Shown here in pieces: positions 24,805 to 33,885 of a stretch of DNA of 46,663 bases. This DNA comes from Thiohalomonas denitrificans (lineage in GTDB: Bacteria > Pseudomonadota > Gammaproteobacteria > Thiohalomonadales > Thiohalomonadaceae). The notes below the pieces were generated by a model that was not told the origin of the DNA, did not search any database, and was given only the letters and a program-made list of their open reading frames with translations. The translations under genes and the position numbers were made by a program. Within the stretch, counting starts at the first letter, position 1. Every line of letters starts with the position of its first letter. The stretch spans positions 1 to 46,663 of the forward strand of contig NZ_JAENYR010000023.1 of the NCBI RefSeq assembly GCF_016841685.1, in the 5' to 3' direction.

Positions 24805-26327
24805 GGCAATGTCACCTGCGGGATCCCGGGGACAGTGGGGGACAGTCCGAGAACGGCCTCCACATAGGCCGTTCCATTGAGCGCCTGCAGGGCGGTCGCC
24901 TCGGCGAATCCCGAAACGGTGCCTCCGAAGGCCACCAGCAACGGGCTGGCGCTGAGCAGCAGTGCGGCCGGCAGTATGTGCAGGGCTCCCCGGCTATGAC
25001 TGCTGACCGGGTCGCCCTGCCAGAATAGTGAGGAGCCGGCGCGTGTTAATCCCACCAGCACGAAAAGACTTGAGCCGAGGATGGTCCCCCAGATCCAGAC
25101 TGCCCAGGCAGATGTCTGTGCGGCGGAGAGGATCAGCAACTTCCCGATAAGACCGCTAAGTGGAGGCATGCCGGCGATGGCAATCGCGCCCACCAGGAAC
25201 AAAACACCTATCAGGGCGCTGTCGGGTGGGCGCGGACCCACCACGATTCGGCTTCCCTGGGGGCGTCCCCGGGCGATCACATCGGCAAGCAGGAAGAGGC
25301 CGCTGGTCACCAGAGTGGTATGAATCAGATAATAGAGAGCGCCAGTCAGGCCGGTCTCGGTACCGAGGCCGATGCCCACAAGCAGCATGCCGACCGAGAC
25401 GATGATCAGATAACCCACCATTTTCCGCAAATCGCGGCTGGTGACCACTCCGATGGTGCCAACGGCCAGGGTCAACAGGGCTGCCGGGAGTAGCCACGGA
25501 CCGGCCACATCAGCCAGTGGACCATCGCCGTAGCCGAAAACGAGTTCGAATACCCGTACGATCGCGTAGACGCCGACCTTGGTCATTATGGCAAACAGGG
25601 CGGCCACCGGTGCGCTGGCATTGCCGTAGGCATGGGGCAGCCAGAAATGTAGCGGCAGTATCGCGGCCTTGAGCCCGAAAACCACCAGCAGCAGCAGAGC
25701 GCCCGCGCTTGCGAGTGGCACATCACTGGCGTCGAGCGTGGCGAGCCGTTCCGTGAGATGCGCCATGTTCAGCGTTCCGGTGACTCCGTAGATGAGTCCG
25801 AGGGCGATGAGGAACAGTGAAGAGCCCACCAGGTTTATCACGACATAGTGCAGGCCTGCGCGGGTGCGCGCCGCGCCGCCACCATGGAGCAGTAATCCGT
25901 AGGAGGCCAGCAGCAGGATCTCGAAGAAGACGAAAAGGTTGAACAGGTCGCCGGTAAGAAAGGCACCGTTCAGGCCCAACAGCTGGAACATGAACAGGGC
26001 ATGAAAACCGGGAGCGGTGCGGTCGGTCCCGAGCATGCCGTAGGCCAGAGCCCCGGCGGCCAAAATGGCCGTCAGCAATAGCATCAGTGCAGCCAGCCGA
26101 TCCAGCACCAGTACGATGCCGAACGGGGCCGGCCAGTTGCCCACCAGATAGGCTTCGACGCTGCCGTCACCGCTATGCAGGAGCAGGCGCACGGCAATAA
26201 TCAGCATCAGCACGGTAGCGCCTGTGCTGATCGCGCGATGCCAGTGCAGTTTTCGTGGGGCGCCTACCAGCAGCAGCGCTCCAGCCAGCAGTGGCACGAC
26301 GATGGGTAGAATCAGCATCTCACTCAC
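24801..26327 (-). CDS. mrpD: Mrp Na+/H+ antiporter subunit D (proton-translocating, NuoN/ND2-like)
   Basis: 508 residues with about 14 hydrophobic helices, homologous to complex I proton-pumping subunits. The core motif FGLKAAILPLHFWLPHAYGNASAPVAALF contains the conserved Lys, His and Pro of the proton channel, and FNLFVFFEILLLASY carries the helix-5 Glu. MrpD forms the second proton/cation path of the Mrp complex. It overlaps mrpC by four bases and mrpE by four. Confidence 0.94.
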   Translation of the reverse strand: MSEMLILPIVVPLLAGALLLVGAPRKLHWHRAISTGATVLMLIIAVRLLLHSGDGSVEAYLVGNWPAPFGIVLVLDRLAALMLLLTAILAAGALAYGMLGTDRTAPGFHALFMFQLLGLNGAFLTGDLFNLFVFFEILLLASYGLLLHGGGAARTRAGLHYVVINLVGSSLFLIALGLIYGVTGTLNMAHLTERLATLDASDVPLASAGALLLLVVFGLKAAILPLHFWLPHAYGNASAPVAALFAIMTKVGVYAIVRVFELVFGYGDGPLADVAGPWLLPAALLTLAVGTIGVVTSRDLRKMVGYLIIVSVGMLLVGIGLGTETGLTGALYYLIHTTLVTSGLFLLADVIARGRPQGSRIVVGPRPPDSALIGVLFLVGAIAIAGMPPLSGLIGKLLILSAAQTSAWAVWIWGTILGSSLFVLVGLTRAGSSLFWQGDPVSSHSRGALHILPAALLLSASPLLVAFGGTVSGFAEATALQALNGTAYVEAVLGLSPTVPGIPQVTLP

Positions 26328-26659
26328 TGTTTCTCTCCACGGCGCGGGCCGTCCACCCGGTCGGTGCCCAATTCGCCGCGGGCGCGCAGGGCGAGTACCA
26401 GCACGAAAGCGGTCATGGCAAAGCCGATGACGATGGCGGTAAGCACCAATGCCTGGGGCAGGGGGTCGGTGTAGGGGCCGCCTTCGGTGATCAGGGGCGG
26501 TCGGTTGGTCACCAGCCGACCGGACATAAACAGGAAAAGATTCGTTGCATAGGAGATCAATACGATGCCAAGGACCACCGAAAAGCTGCGCGCGCGCAGC
26601 ACCAGATAGACGCCGCAGGCGACCAGCAGGCCGATAACCGAAGCCAGCAGGATTTCCAT
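26324..26659 (-). CDS. mrpC: Mrp Na+/H+ antiporter subunit C (NuoK-like)
   Basis: 111 residues from ATG 26659, which shares its A with the TGA of the upstream mrpA-B gene. Longer open frames exist upstream, but they overlap the mrpB domain in another frame and have no domain. The NuoK-like core LLASVIGLLVACGVYLVLRAR, ISYATNLFLF and DPLPQALVLTAIVIG contains the conserved Asn/Asp-Pro-Leu-Pro-Gln segment. Three-helix inner-membrane subunit. Confidence 0.93.
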   Translation of the reverse strand: MEILLASVIGLLVACGVYLVLRARSFSVVLGIVLISYATNLFLFMSGRLVTNRPPLITEGGPYTDPLPQALVLTAIVIGFAMTAFVLVLALRARGELGTDRVDGPRRGEKQ

Positions 26660-29466
26660 CAGCGCATCTCCTCCGGTTCGGTAGGCGGTTGTGCCGACTG
26701 TTGTGTGCTGAGGCGTCCCAGGTTTTCCAGAATCAGGATCACGGTTCCCACCACGGTCAGGAACACACCGATATCGAAGGCCATGGCACTCGCCAGCTCT
26801 ACCTCTCCGATGAGGGGCAGCTCCAGATGCAGTACCGCCGAGGTGAGGAACGGCCGTCCAAAGAGCAGGGAGGCGAGTCCGGTGGCCGAAGCCAACAGCA
26901 CGCCGCCGCCAATGAGGGTGAAGTAGCGACGCTTCATCCGTTGCTGGGTCCACTGCAGGCCGCTGGCCAAGTGTTGCAGGATCAGGGCGGTGCCGGCCAC
27001 CAGTCCAGCGATAAATCCGCCGCCAGGGGCGTTATGACCGCGCAACAACAGGAACAGCGACACAAGAAGGGCAAGCGGCAGAAGGGGGCGGGAGACAGCC
27101 GCCATGATCAGCGGATGGACATCGACCGCCCACTGCCGCCGGCCGAAACCGTGCTCGGGCAGCGGAAGATGCAGACCGCGAAGCAGCATGAAGATTCCGG
27201 CGGCGGCGATAGCAAGCACCGTGATCTCGCCCAGGGTATCGAAGCCGCGGAAGTCGACCAGAATGACGTTGACGACATTGCTGCCACCCCCAAGCGGCTT
27301 TGCATTCTCCAGGAAAAACTCCGAAATCGGAGTATGAGAGCGGGTCATTACTCCAAAAGCGAGCAGCGCGACGACCAATCCGCTGGAGCCGGCCAACAGC
27401 AGATCCCGCACTCGACGTAGCGGTGAGATCTCCAGTCGTTCTCCTCCCGGAAGGAAATAGAGCACAAGCAGGAGCAGGATAGTGGTCACTACCTCGACCG
27501 AGAGTTGGGTCAGCGCCAGGTCCGGGGCCGAGAAATGGACGAAGGTCAGCGTGACGATAAGCCCGACCAGGCTGGTCATGATGAGCGCAGTGATCCGTTG
27601 GTGGCGCATTCTCACGGTCGCGATGGCTGCAACGGCCAGAATCAGAGCGGCAGCGAGGCTGACTCCATCGATCGGCATGAGATCAGCGCCGCCGTGCAGG
27701 ATGACACCGTTCGTCAGTGGCGCCGCGGCCGTGATCGCAGCAACAGCGATCAACCAGGCGAGATATCGCTGTAGCGATCTGTTGTCGAAGCTTTGCATAA
27801 AACGGCGGGCCAGCCGCAGTATTCCCCTTGAGAACCGGTAAAAAAGATCTTCGCTGCTGACGCGTGGCAACCAGCGATCATGGAGCTTGAAAAGCTGGTA
27901 GCGCAAGACATAGACGACTACCCCCCCGGTAAGAGCGACCAGGCTCATTAGCATCGGCAAAGAGAAGCCGTGCCACAGCGCCAGGCTGTAGTAGGGTACC
28001 TCACCCAAAACACCCGTTACCGCTGCATCGAGCAGACCCCGCACGGTCTGTCCGGGCATTACTCCTACCACTATGCAAAGTGCCACCAGCACTTCTACCG
28101 GTATTCGGATCCTGTGTCCCGGCTCGCGCGGGGAGCGCGGCAAATTGATGGGTTCGCCGTTGAAGAAGACATCGTGGATAAAGCGTACCGAATAGGCCAC
28201 CGAGAAGACCCCGGCCAGAGTGGCGGCCGTGGGTAGAAGCCAGTCCAATGCACCCAGCCACTCGTGGTGAACGGTTTCGGCGAAAAACATCTCCTTGCTG
28301 AGAAAGCCATTCAGCAGGGGAACACCCGCCATCGCCGCTGCGGCGACCATCGCCAGGGTGGCGGTATAGGGCATGTATTTCCAGAGGCCGTTGATGCGTC
28401 GCATATCGCGGGTGCCGGTCTCGTGATCAATGATGCCTGCTGCCATGAACAGGGAGGCTTTGAAAATGGCGTGATTGACCACATGGAAAAGCCCTGCCAC
28501 TGCCCCAAGGGGCGTACCCAGACCAAACAGAAGTGTGATCAGGCCCAGGTGGCTGATTGTGGAATAGGCCAGGAGCCCTTTCAGGTCGTGCTTGAAAAGG
28601 GCGGTATAGGCCCCGAACAGCAGGGTGGTCAAGCCCACGCCGCCGACCAGGTAGAACCACGCCTCGGTTTCTGCCAGGACCGGAAAGAGACGGGCCAGCA
28701 GGAACACCCCGGCCTTTACCATGGTGGCTGAGTGCAGATAGGCGGATACCGGCGTCGGCGCTGCCATGGCTTTGGGCAGCCAAAAATGCAGTGGGAACTG
28801 GGCCGACTTTGTGAATGCCCCCAACAAGATGAGCAGGAGAGTCGGGAAGTAGAGTTCATGTTCCCGTACCCGATCGCCGGAGGCGAGGACCGTCGACAAT
28901 TCGAAGCTGCCGGCGATATGCCCCAGCAGCAGCAGCCCGGCCATCAGCGCCAGGCCACCTGCGGCAGTAACGATAAGGGATGTTCTGGCCCCTTTGCGGG
29001 CCTCGGACGAGTGCGGATGATATGCGATGAGCAGAAAAGAGCTCAGGCTGGTTAGCTCCCAAAATAGGAGCAGGAGCAACAGATTGTCGGACAGTACTAT
29101 TCCCAGCATGGCGGTCTGGAACAGCAAAAGCAGGGCATAAAAGCGCCCCAAACGGTCGGATTTCGGCAGGTAATAATGGGCGTAGAGAATTACCAGCAAG
29201 CCGATGGCCAGTACCAAAATTACGAAAAGCAGCGCAAGCCCGTCCAGACGTAATGAAAGGTTCAGCCCCAGTTGCGGTATCCAGGACCAGCTGATGTGAG
29301 CTTCGGAGTCAGCGGTGAGCGGCAGTGCCTGCCAAAGCGTCAGCGCCAGGGCAAGCCCGCTGGCGCTGCCGGCCGACCACGCCGCGACACCTCGACCACG
29401 CTGCGCAGCCAGAGGGGATAGCGCAGCACCGAGCAGCGGGAGCAGGATGATCCAAACGAGAAACAT
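26659..29466 (-). CDS. mrpA: Mrp Na+/H+ antiporter subunit A fused to subunit B (PhaAB type)
   Basis: 935 residues. The first 500 form the NuoL/ND5-like proton channel: FWELTSLSSFLLI with its helix-5 Glu, and LGAFTKSAQFPLHFWLPKAMAAPTPVSAYLHSATMVKAGVFLLAR with the conserved Lys residues. Residues about 600-760 are the MrpA C-terminal (NuoJ-like) region with FSAPDLALTQLSVEVVTTILLLL. Residues about 790-930 are an MrpB domain (FLLLRGHNAPGGGFIAGLVAGTA, FDIGVFLTVVG). The A-B fusion defines group-2 (Pha-type) Mrp systems with six genes. First gene of the operon. Upstream, 213 bases away, sits a repeat element that may have altered its promoter. Confidence 0.95.
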   Translation of the reverse strand: MFLVWIILLPLLGAALSPLAAQRGRGVAAWSAGSASGLALALTLWQALPLTADSEAHISWSWIPQLGLNLSLRLDGLALLFVILVLAIGLLVILYAHYYLPKSDRLGRFYALLLLFQTAMLGIVLSDNLLLLLLFWELTSLSSFLLIAYHPHSSEARKGARTSLIVTAAGGLALMAGLLLLGHIAGSFELSTVLASGDRVREHELYFPTLLLILLGAFTKSAQFPLHFWLPKAMAAPTPVSAYLHSATMVKAGVFLLARLFPVLAETEAWFYLVGGVGLTTLLFGAYTALFKHDLKGLLAYSTISHLGLITLLFGLGTPLGAVAGLFHVVNHAIFKASLFMAAGIIDHETGTRDMRRINGLWKYMPYTATLAMVAAAAMAGVPLLNGFLSKEMFFAETVHHEWLGALDWLLPTAATLAGVFSVAYSVRFIHDVFFNGEPINLPRSPREPGHRIRIPVEVLVALCIVVGVMPGQTVRGLLDAAVTGVLGEVPYYSLALWHGFSLPMLMSLVALTGGVVVYVLRYQLFKLHDRWLPRVSSEDLFYRFSRGILRLARRFMQSFDNRSLQRYLAWLIAVAAITAAAPLTNGVILHGGADLMPIDGVSLAAALILAVAAIATVRMRHQRITALIMTSLVGLIVTLTFVHFSAPDLALTQLSVEVVTTILLLLVLYFLPGGERLEISPLRRVRDLLLAGSSGLVVALLAFGVMTRSHTPISEFFLENAKPLGGGSNVVNVILVDFRGFDTLGEITVLAIAAAGIFMLLRGLHLPLPEHGFGRRQWAVDVHPLIMAAVSRPLLPLALLVSLFLLLRGHNAPGGGFIAGLVAGTALILQHLASGLQWTQQRMKRRYFTLIGGGVLLASATGLASLLFGRPFLTSAVLHLELPLIGEVELASAMAFDIGVFLTVVGTVILILENLGRLSTQQSAQPPTEPEEMR

Positions 29467-29678
29467 TGGCAGTGCAGATTTCCAACCAAAAGCCCTGGAG
29501 GGCGTGAACTAGGAGGTCAGCAAATTGAGGCGCGGAAATCGCGCGCGGAATTCTTTTCGTTTAACGCTGTGCCGTTCCCGACGATGTAACGGCGACCATT
29601 GAATTCCCGCGCCCGTGGAACAATCCTGACTGCCAGGACGGTCCCGAAACCCGAAGCCGTGGACTGGCTTTCTGATTT

Positions 29679-29837
29679 GTAACTGCTCGCCCGGGTGATC
29701 GCGCACGGCCCGGGAAATCCGTCATCCCCGCGTAGGCGGGGATCCATTTTGAGCCATGCTTCTGTTCTCTGGATTCCCGCCTTCCCCCCCGGCCTACGCG
29801 GGGGTGACAGGGAATGACGGAGGGGGTGAGTAGTTCC
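29679..29837 (-). mobile_element. GTAACT...AGTTAC element, 159 bp, with exact 8-bp target duplication
   Basis: The plus strand reads GTAACTGCTC (29679-29688) to GAGTAGTTCC (29828-29837): inverted termini with one base change at the right edge, and reversed orientation relative to the copies at 43300 and 44563. It is flanked by TCTGATTT on both sides (29671-29678 and 29838-29845), an exact 8-bp target duplication. Inside are the palindromes CCCCGCGTAGGCGGGG and the core TGAGCCATGCTTCTGTTCTC. No coding capacity. Together with 29467-29678 and 29846-30020, the region upstream of the Mrp operon has no gene. Confidence 0.88.
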
Positions 29838-29980
29838 TCTGATTTTTACTGTTTTATTTTGAAAAGTCGGGGTTCGAAATTTCCAATGCAGTATAGAAGC
29901 GGTATCCCTGTATCTGGCCGCGAACCTACCGCTGTAACGCTGGTCGCGGTCACGGCCTGATGTGAATCGTATCTTAAAAC

Positions 29981-30009
29981 ACGAAGGGCCGGAAGTGCCG
30001 GCCCTTCGT
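29981..30009. terminator. Strong symmetrical stem-loop
   Basis: ACGAAGGGCCGG (29981-29992) pairs perfectly over 12 bases with CCGGCCCTTCGT (29998-30009) around the loop AAGTG. T-rich flanks are weak (TTCCAG on one side, TTAAAAC on the other). On the minus strand the trailing TTTTAAGATACG gives a short U-run, so it could end transcripts coming from the DUF4168 gene. On the plus strand it could end a small RNA transcribed from about 29860. No gene is visible within 140 bases on its left apart from a 24-codon frame at 29887. Confidence 0.6.
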
Positions 30010-30020
30010 TCCAGCTGTTA

Positions 30021-30389
30021 GCAGCCTGCGGGACTCAGGCGATCGTAGCGAGGAGAGGCGGGGAACGAGTCGGATTTTTCGGTCACTCGAGATGAATAAC
30101 CTTGGCTACTCACAAAAAGGATCGGGAAATCAGGCCGAATCCGCTTTTCGCAGCCGATCGGGACTACCCGGAGACGGCCAGGAGCCTGTCCGAGAATAGA
30201 CGGACCTACTCGGCTCTGGCATCCGGCTTCGCTCTAACTCCTCCATCCATGGAGCCGTGCGGCCGAGCCTGATTGGCCAGATTCCCCGCCCATTTTCGTT
30301 AAATAGAACCACCTATTCGCCTCAAATGACCGAAAAATCTGACTCAATCAGTCTTGCCCTCGTGACGATCGCTATTCCCGGAGAGGCTC
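30021..30389. repeat. Large imperfect inverted-repeat element (about 370 bp), possible IS-derived remnant
   Basis: The left arm (30021-30099) and right arm (30313-30389) are inverted relatives. The best-conserved block is GAGTCGGATTTTTCGGTCA (30067-30085), matching 18 of 19 bases against the complement of 30327-30345, and GCGATCGT...CGAGG recurs further out. A third, direct copy of the outer motif GGAGCCTGTCCGAGAATAG lies at 30184. The element runs up to the stop codon of the DUF4168 gene. I see no protein in it. Similar sequence occurs at 93-113, so the family is dispersed. Confidence 0.65.
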
Positions 30390-30779
30390 CTACTGGGCAG
30401 AATCAACCATGCCCATCACCTTTTCCCGCAACGCCGGGTTCTGGTCGAGCTGAGTGGCAACGTTGTTGTATTCCTCCACACTCATACCGCTCTGCTGAAC
30501 GGCTTCGACCATCTGCTTCTGAACCTGCTGTTGCATTGCCCGAGCCTCTTCGTCGGACTCGATGCCTTCGAGTTGACTGGCAAAGTCCTGTTGCAGGTTC
30601 ATCACTTTCCCGAACGCATCGGAGAATGTCTCGAGCGTGGCATCATCGGGCGTTTCGGCCGCTTGCCCGGCCGGGGGCGGGGCATCCGGCGCCTGCTGGG
30701 CCAGTACGGGGGAAGCCACGGTGAACAGGGTGGCTGCGGATACAGCCATGAACCATTTCATTGCTTTTGGCTTATGCAT
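30390..30779 (-). CDS. Exported DUF4168-domain protein
   Basis: 129 residues: a signal peptide (about 1-27, cut after SPVLAQ), a Pro/Ala-rich linker (APDAPPPAGQAAETPDD) and a helical DUF4168 domain (ETFSDAFGKVMNLQQDFASQL to the end, with MSVEEYNNVATQLDQNPALREKV). DUF4168 proteins are small periplasmic or secreted proteins of unknown function. TGGAG precedes the ATG; an internal ATG at residue 7 is also possible. It is directly preceded by a near-consensus sigma-54 promoter (30819-30834), and the next gene upstream is an NtrC-like activator, so expression probably depends on that two-component system. Confidence 0.85.
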   Translation of the reverse strand: MHKPKAMKWFMAVSAATLFTVASPVLAQQAPDAPPPAGQAAETPDDATLETFSDAFGKVMNLQQDFASQLEGIESDEEARAMQQQVQKQMVEAVQQSGMSVEEYNNVATQLDQNPALREKVMGMVDSAQ

Positions 30780-30818
30780 TCAGAATCTCCATGTGTCAAT
30801 GAGTACGCTGGAAAGGGT

Positions 30819-30834
30819 TGCAAAGTGCGTGCCG
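30819..30834 (-). promoter_or_regulatory. Sigma-54 (-24/-12) promoter of the DUF4168 gene
   Basis: The minus strand reads CGGCACGCACTTTGCA, which differs from the sigma-54 consensus TGGCACG-N4-TTGCA only in the first base, with invariant GG and GC exactly ten bases apart. The expected start point is near 30808, about 30 bases before the ATG. It lies in the 150-bp gap between the sigma-54 activator gene and DUF4168. Confidence 0.85.
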
Positions 30835-30929
30835 GATGAATTGCCGCGTCTGGTGCCGGTTCAGACCGGGGGACCCCGGAATAATATGTGCCGATACGAT
30901 ACATGTAGCGAGAGGAGTCGACCATGTGG

Positions 30930-32303
30930 TCATCCGTCCTCTTCGAGGTAACGATAGAGAGTGCGACGACCGATGCCCAGCTGGTGGGCGGCACGGCGTT
31001 TGTTACCTCCGAGCCGGTCGAGCACATGGTGGACGTAATGCCGCTCCACCTCGCGCAGGGAAGCCAGCGACTCATTCCCAAGGCCGGGGATGGCGCCGGA
31101 GTCGTCAGGGGCACGGTCGGGATTGCGATGCCCGATGCGCTCGGGCAGGTCCCCTACATCGATCTCTCCCTTGCTGCGGAAGGCGACCGCGCGTTCTATG
31201 GCATTGGAGAGCTCCCGTACATTGCCCGGGAACGGATGAGCACGAAGGCGGGCCATGGCAGCCGAGCTGATTGCATCGACCGGAGGATTCGAATCAGCTC
31301 CAAAACGGGAGATGAAATGGGCGGTGAGCAGATCGATATCGTCTTCTCTCTCCCGCAAGGGAGGCACCTCCAGCGCAAAGGTCTCGAGGCGATAGAAGAG
31401 ATCCGCGCGGAAGCGTCCTTCCGCGATCTCGGTTTCCAGATTACGGTTGGTGGCTGCAATCACCCGTACATCAAGGCGGGTCTCACGGTCGACCCCGACG
31501 GGCCGGAGCTGTCCGTCCTCGAGAATGCGCAGCAGCTTGGACTGCATCATCGCAGGCATCTCGCCGATCTCGTCCAGCAATATCGAACCACCCTCCGCCT
31601 CGGCGAATAGTCCCTTGCGTGCCTTCTGGGCGCCGGTAAAGGCCCCGGCGGCATGCCCGAACAGTTCGCTCTCCAACAGGTCGGCGGGTATGCCGGCACA
31701 ATTGACCGCCACGAAGGGCCGGTGTCGGCGTTCGCTCTCTTCGTGAAGTGCACGGGCCACCAGCTCCTTGCCCACCCCGCTTTCCCCGAACAGCAGCGCG
31801 GGGCCGGAGGCGTGGGCAATGCGGCGGATCTTTTCGAAGAGATTCCGCATCGGCCTGCTCCGGCCGATCAGACCATGGAAATCACCCTTCTCGAGCACGC
31901 TTTGGTAGTGTTCAATCTGCCGCCGCAATTCGCGCCGCTCCAGCGTCCGCTCCACGCAGAGTCGAAGGTGATCCAGCTTGAGCGGCTTGGTGAGGAAATC
32001 ATCGGCGCCGCGCTTGAGGGCAGCCACTGCCTGCTCCACCGTCCCGAAGGCGGTGATGATGATGAATCCGGGTGCGACCGGGCGGTCACGTACCCGGTCA
32101 AGCAGTGCCATTCCGCCTTCCCCCGGCAGACGCAGATCGCTGATCACCAGGTCGGGTGAAAGCTCGTCAATGCGCTGCAGGGCCGTCGGAACGTCGGGGG
32201 CTTCCGTTATCCGATAGCCCGCATCCTCCAGTTCCTCGCGAATCAGTTCGCGCAAAGCGGCATCATCTTCGACAACCAGAATGGCGATCTTTTCCGGATT
32301 CAT
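30930..32303 (-). CDS. NtrC-family sigma-54-dependent response regulator
   Basis: 457 residues in three domains. Receiver 6-120: acidic pocket E12/D13/D14, phospho-acceptor D56 (SDLRLP), K106 (TKPLK). AAA+ domain about 143-380: Walker A GESGVGKE (173-180), sigma-54-contacting GAFTGA (220-225), Walker B ILLDEIGEM. C-terminal Fis-type helix-turn-helix: RRAAHQLGIGRRTLYRYLEE (436-455). It activates sigma-54 RNA polymerase after phosphorylation by the partner kinase, whose stop overlaps its ATG by four bases. Consensus -24/-12 promoters lie on both sides of the pair (30819-30834 and 33886-33901). Nearest characterised relatives by layout are ZraR/HydG and NtrC. The stimulus is unknown. Confidence 0.95.
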   Translation of the reverse strand: MNPEKIAILVVEDDAALRELIREELEDAGYRITEAPDVPTALQRIDELSPDLVISDLRLPGEGGMALLDRVRDRPVAPGFIIITAFGTVEQAVAALKRGADDFLTKPLKLDHLRLCVERTLERRELRRQIEHYQSVLEKGDFHGLIGRSRPMRNLFEKIRRIAHASGPALLFGESGVGKELVARALHEESERRHRPFVAVNCAGIPADLLESELFGHAAGAFTGAQKARKGLFAEAEGGSILLDEIGEMPAMMQSKLLRILEDGQLRPVGVDRETRLDVRVIAATNRNLETEIAEGRFRADLFYRLETFALEVPPLREREDDIDLLTAHFISRFGADSNPPVDAISSAAMARLRAHPFPGNVRELSNAIERAVAFRSKGEIDVGDLPERIGHRNPDRAPDDSGAIPGLGNESLASLREVERHYVHHVLDRLGGNKRRAAHQLGIGRRTLYRYLEEDG

Positions 32304-33790
32304 TGAGTGGTCTCCATATCGGTGCGGGGGAGAATCAGGCGCAGCCGGGCGCCTCCCGATGCATTGGTTTCGATGTTGATGTGGCCACCGTGGTCGCGGG
32401 CGGCGGCATGCGCCACTGCCAAACCCAATCCAGTCCCTTCCCCGACGCGCTTGGTGGTGAAAAACGGTTCGAAGACCTGGGTGCGCAATTCCGGGGGAAT
32501 GCCCGGCCCATCATCATCGATCACGTAGTGAACGGTTTCAGAATGCCACTCCAGCGCAACCCGGACGAATTCGCGGGCTACTTGTAGCGCGTTGTTGATA
32601 AGGTTGCCAAGGGCCTGTTGCAGCCGGATGGAGTCGACCGCAATCTCCGGCCCCTCGGGGGGCTTGTCGAAGACAACACGGATTCCGCGCTCCGCCGCCT
32701 CGGAAGCGGCCTGCTTCAGGGTTGTCTGCAGGGGCTTGTCGGCGGGGATCCGACGGCGGTGCAACGGGTTGGAGCGGCCGAAGTCGAGTAGCTGACGGAT
32801 GATTCGCTCCATGCGTCCCGCTTCCCTCCGAATGGTGTGCATTGCCGCGGCTACGGGTTGCGGAAGGTCGCCCTTGCGCAGCAGCCGTTGCGCCTTGCCA
32901 TCGATGGTACTCAGGGGGCTGCCGAGTTCATGGGCAACACCGGCGGCAAGTTGCCCGACGGCGGCCATTTTTTCCGACTGATGCAGGCGTTCTTCCAGTT
33001 CGGCTTCGCGCTGCTGCTGTTCCGAAAGCTCCCGATGGGAGCGGAGGATGGCGCTGGCCATTCGATTGACCGCAGCGGCGAGCATACGAAGCTCCCGGGG
33101 GCCCCTTAGCGGGAGCCGATGGTTGAAATCGCCATTGCGAATGCGGCCCAAACCGTCTTCGATGGCGGAAAGGTGACGTCCCACCGTCCAGCGGTGCCCG
33201 AAGAAAATGATTAGCACCAGAGAGAAGCCGGAGAGGGCTACTACGGTGAGTGTATGGGTGCGAACGGATTGGATATAGCTGTCGAAGTCGCTGCCCCGGC
33301 GGGTTACCTGCAGTAATCCGGCGATGCGTCCGCCGCTGTCCGGCAGCGGCACGAAATAGGAGAATACCTCTTCACTTCCCGCCTGCCGGAACTCGCCCTG
33401 GGTCTCCCCGCGACTGGCAATTCGGGCGGCCCGGTCGGTGCCGATCGGGGCATCCCGGGGTCCGCTCCTGGCGAGCGGATGACCATCGCGGTCGTAAACG
33501 TAGACGCCATAGACCCGATCGATACTGAAGGCCGAATCCAGGGCGCGCTGGACGGTGCGCTCATATCCCCGCTCCAGAGCATGGCTGAGCGGGAGACGGA
33601 TGGCGCGGGCTACCAGTTCAATGTCCTCTTGCATGCGCGATTCTGTGCGTTTCTCGAGGTAGTCGACGCTGTACCAGGCGGTCATTGCCGTTGTGGTAAG
33701 GAAGGGGAGCAGTACGGCCCCGACCAGCGCGGCACGCAGAGACACGATGCCGGAGCGGGGTATCGGAATAATGGTCTTAAATTGGCGCAT
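32300..33790 (-). CDS. Membrane sensor histidine kinase partner of the NtrC-like regulator
   Basis: 496 residues. TM1 is about 17-39 and TM2 about 180-198, enclosing a periplasmic sensor of about 140 residues (VYDRDGHPLARSGP reads like a double-PAS/Cache fold). Then come a HAMP region (200-255), a coiled coil, the H-box VAHELGSPLSTIDGKAQRL (H287), and the HATPase boxes LINNALQVA, DDDGPGIP, FEPFFTTKRVGEGTGLGLAV. It autophosphorylates and passes phosphate to D56 of the regulator encoded next. The H-box HELGSPL, rather than HEIRNPL, places it with the group that includes ZraS-like and NtrB-like kinases. The signal would be periplasmic or at the membrane. Confidence 0.93.
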   Translation of the reverse strand: MRQFKTIIPIPRSGIVSLRAALVGAVLLPFLTTTAMTAWYSVDYLEKRTESRMQEDIELVARAIRLPLSHALERGYERTVQRALDSAFSIDRVYGVYVYDRDGHPLARSGPRDAPIGTDRAARIASRGETQGEFRQAGSEEVFSYFVPLPDSGGRIAGLLQVTRRGSDFDSYIQSVRTHTLTVVALSGFSLVLIIFFGHRWTVGRHLSAIEDGLGRIRNGDFNHRLPLRGPRELRMLAAAVNRMASAILRSHRELSEQQQREAELEERLHQSEKMAAVGQLAAGVAHELGSPLSTIDGKAQRLLRKGDLPQPVAAAMHTIRREAGRMERIIRQLLDFGRSNPLHRRRIPADKPLQTTLKQAASEAAERGIRVVFDKPPEGPEIAVDSIRLQQALGNLINNALQVAREFVRVALEWHSETVHYVIDDDGPGIPPELRTQVFEPFFTTKRVGEGTGLGLAVAHAAARDHGGHINIETNASGGARLRLILPRTDMETTQ

Positions 33791-33885
33791 GGGTCATATT
33801 GATACACGTTTTTTTGGTGGTCAACGCAAGCCTGGATCCCGCTTTGAAGGGACGCCGGTCCGCCGTTAGCGCTCTGTTGCCCGAC

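Noticed and set aside
26324-26953. Extended 209-codon form of mrpC
   Set aside because: The first 98 codons overlap the mrpB domain in another frame; MrpC homology starts exactly at ATG 26659, which overlaps the mrpA-B stop.
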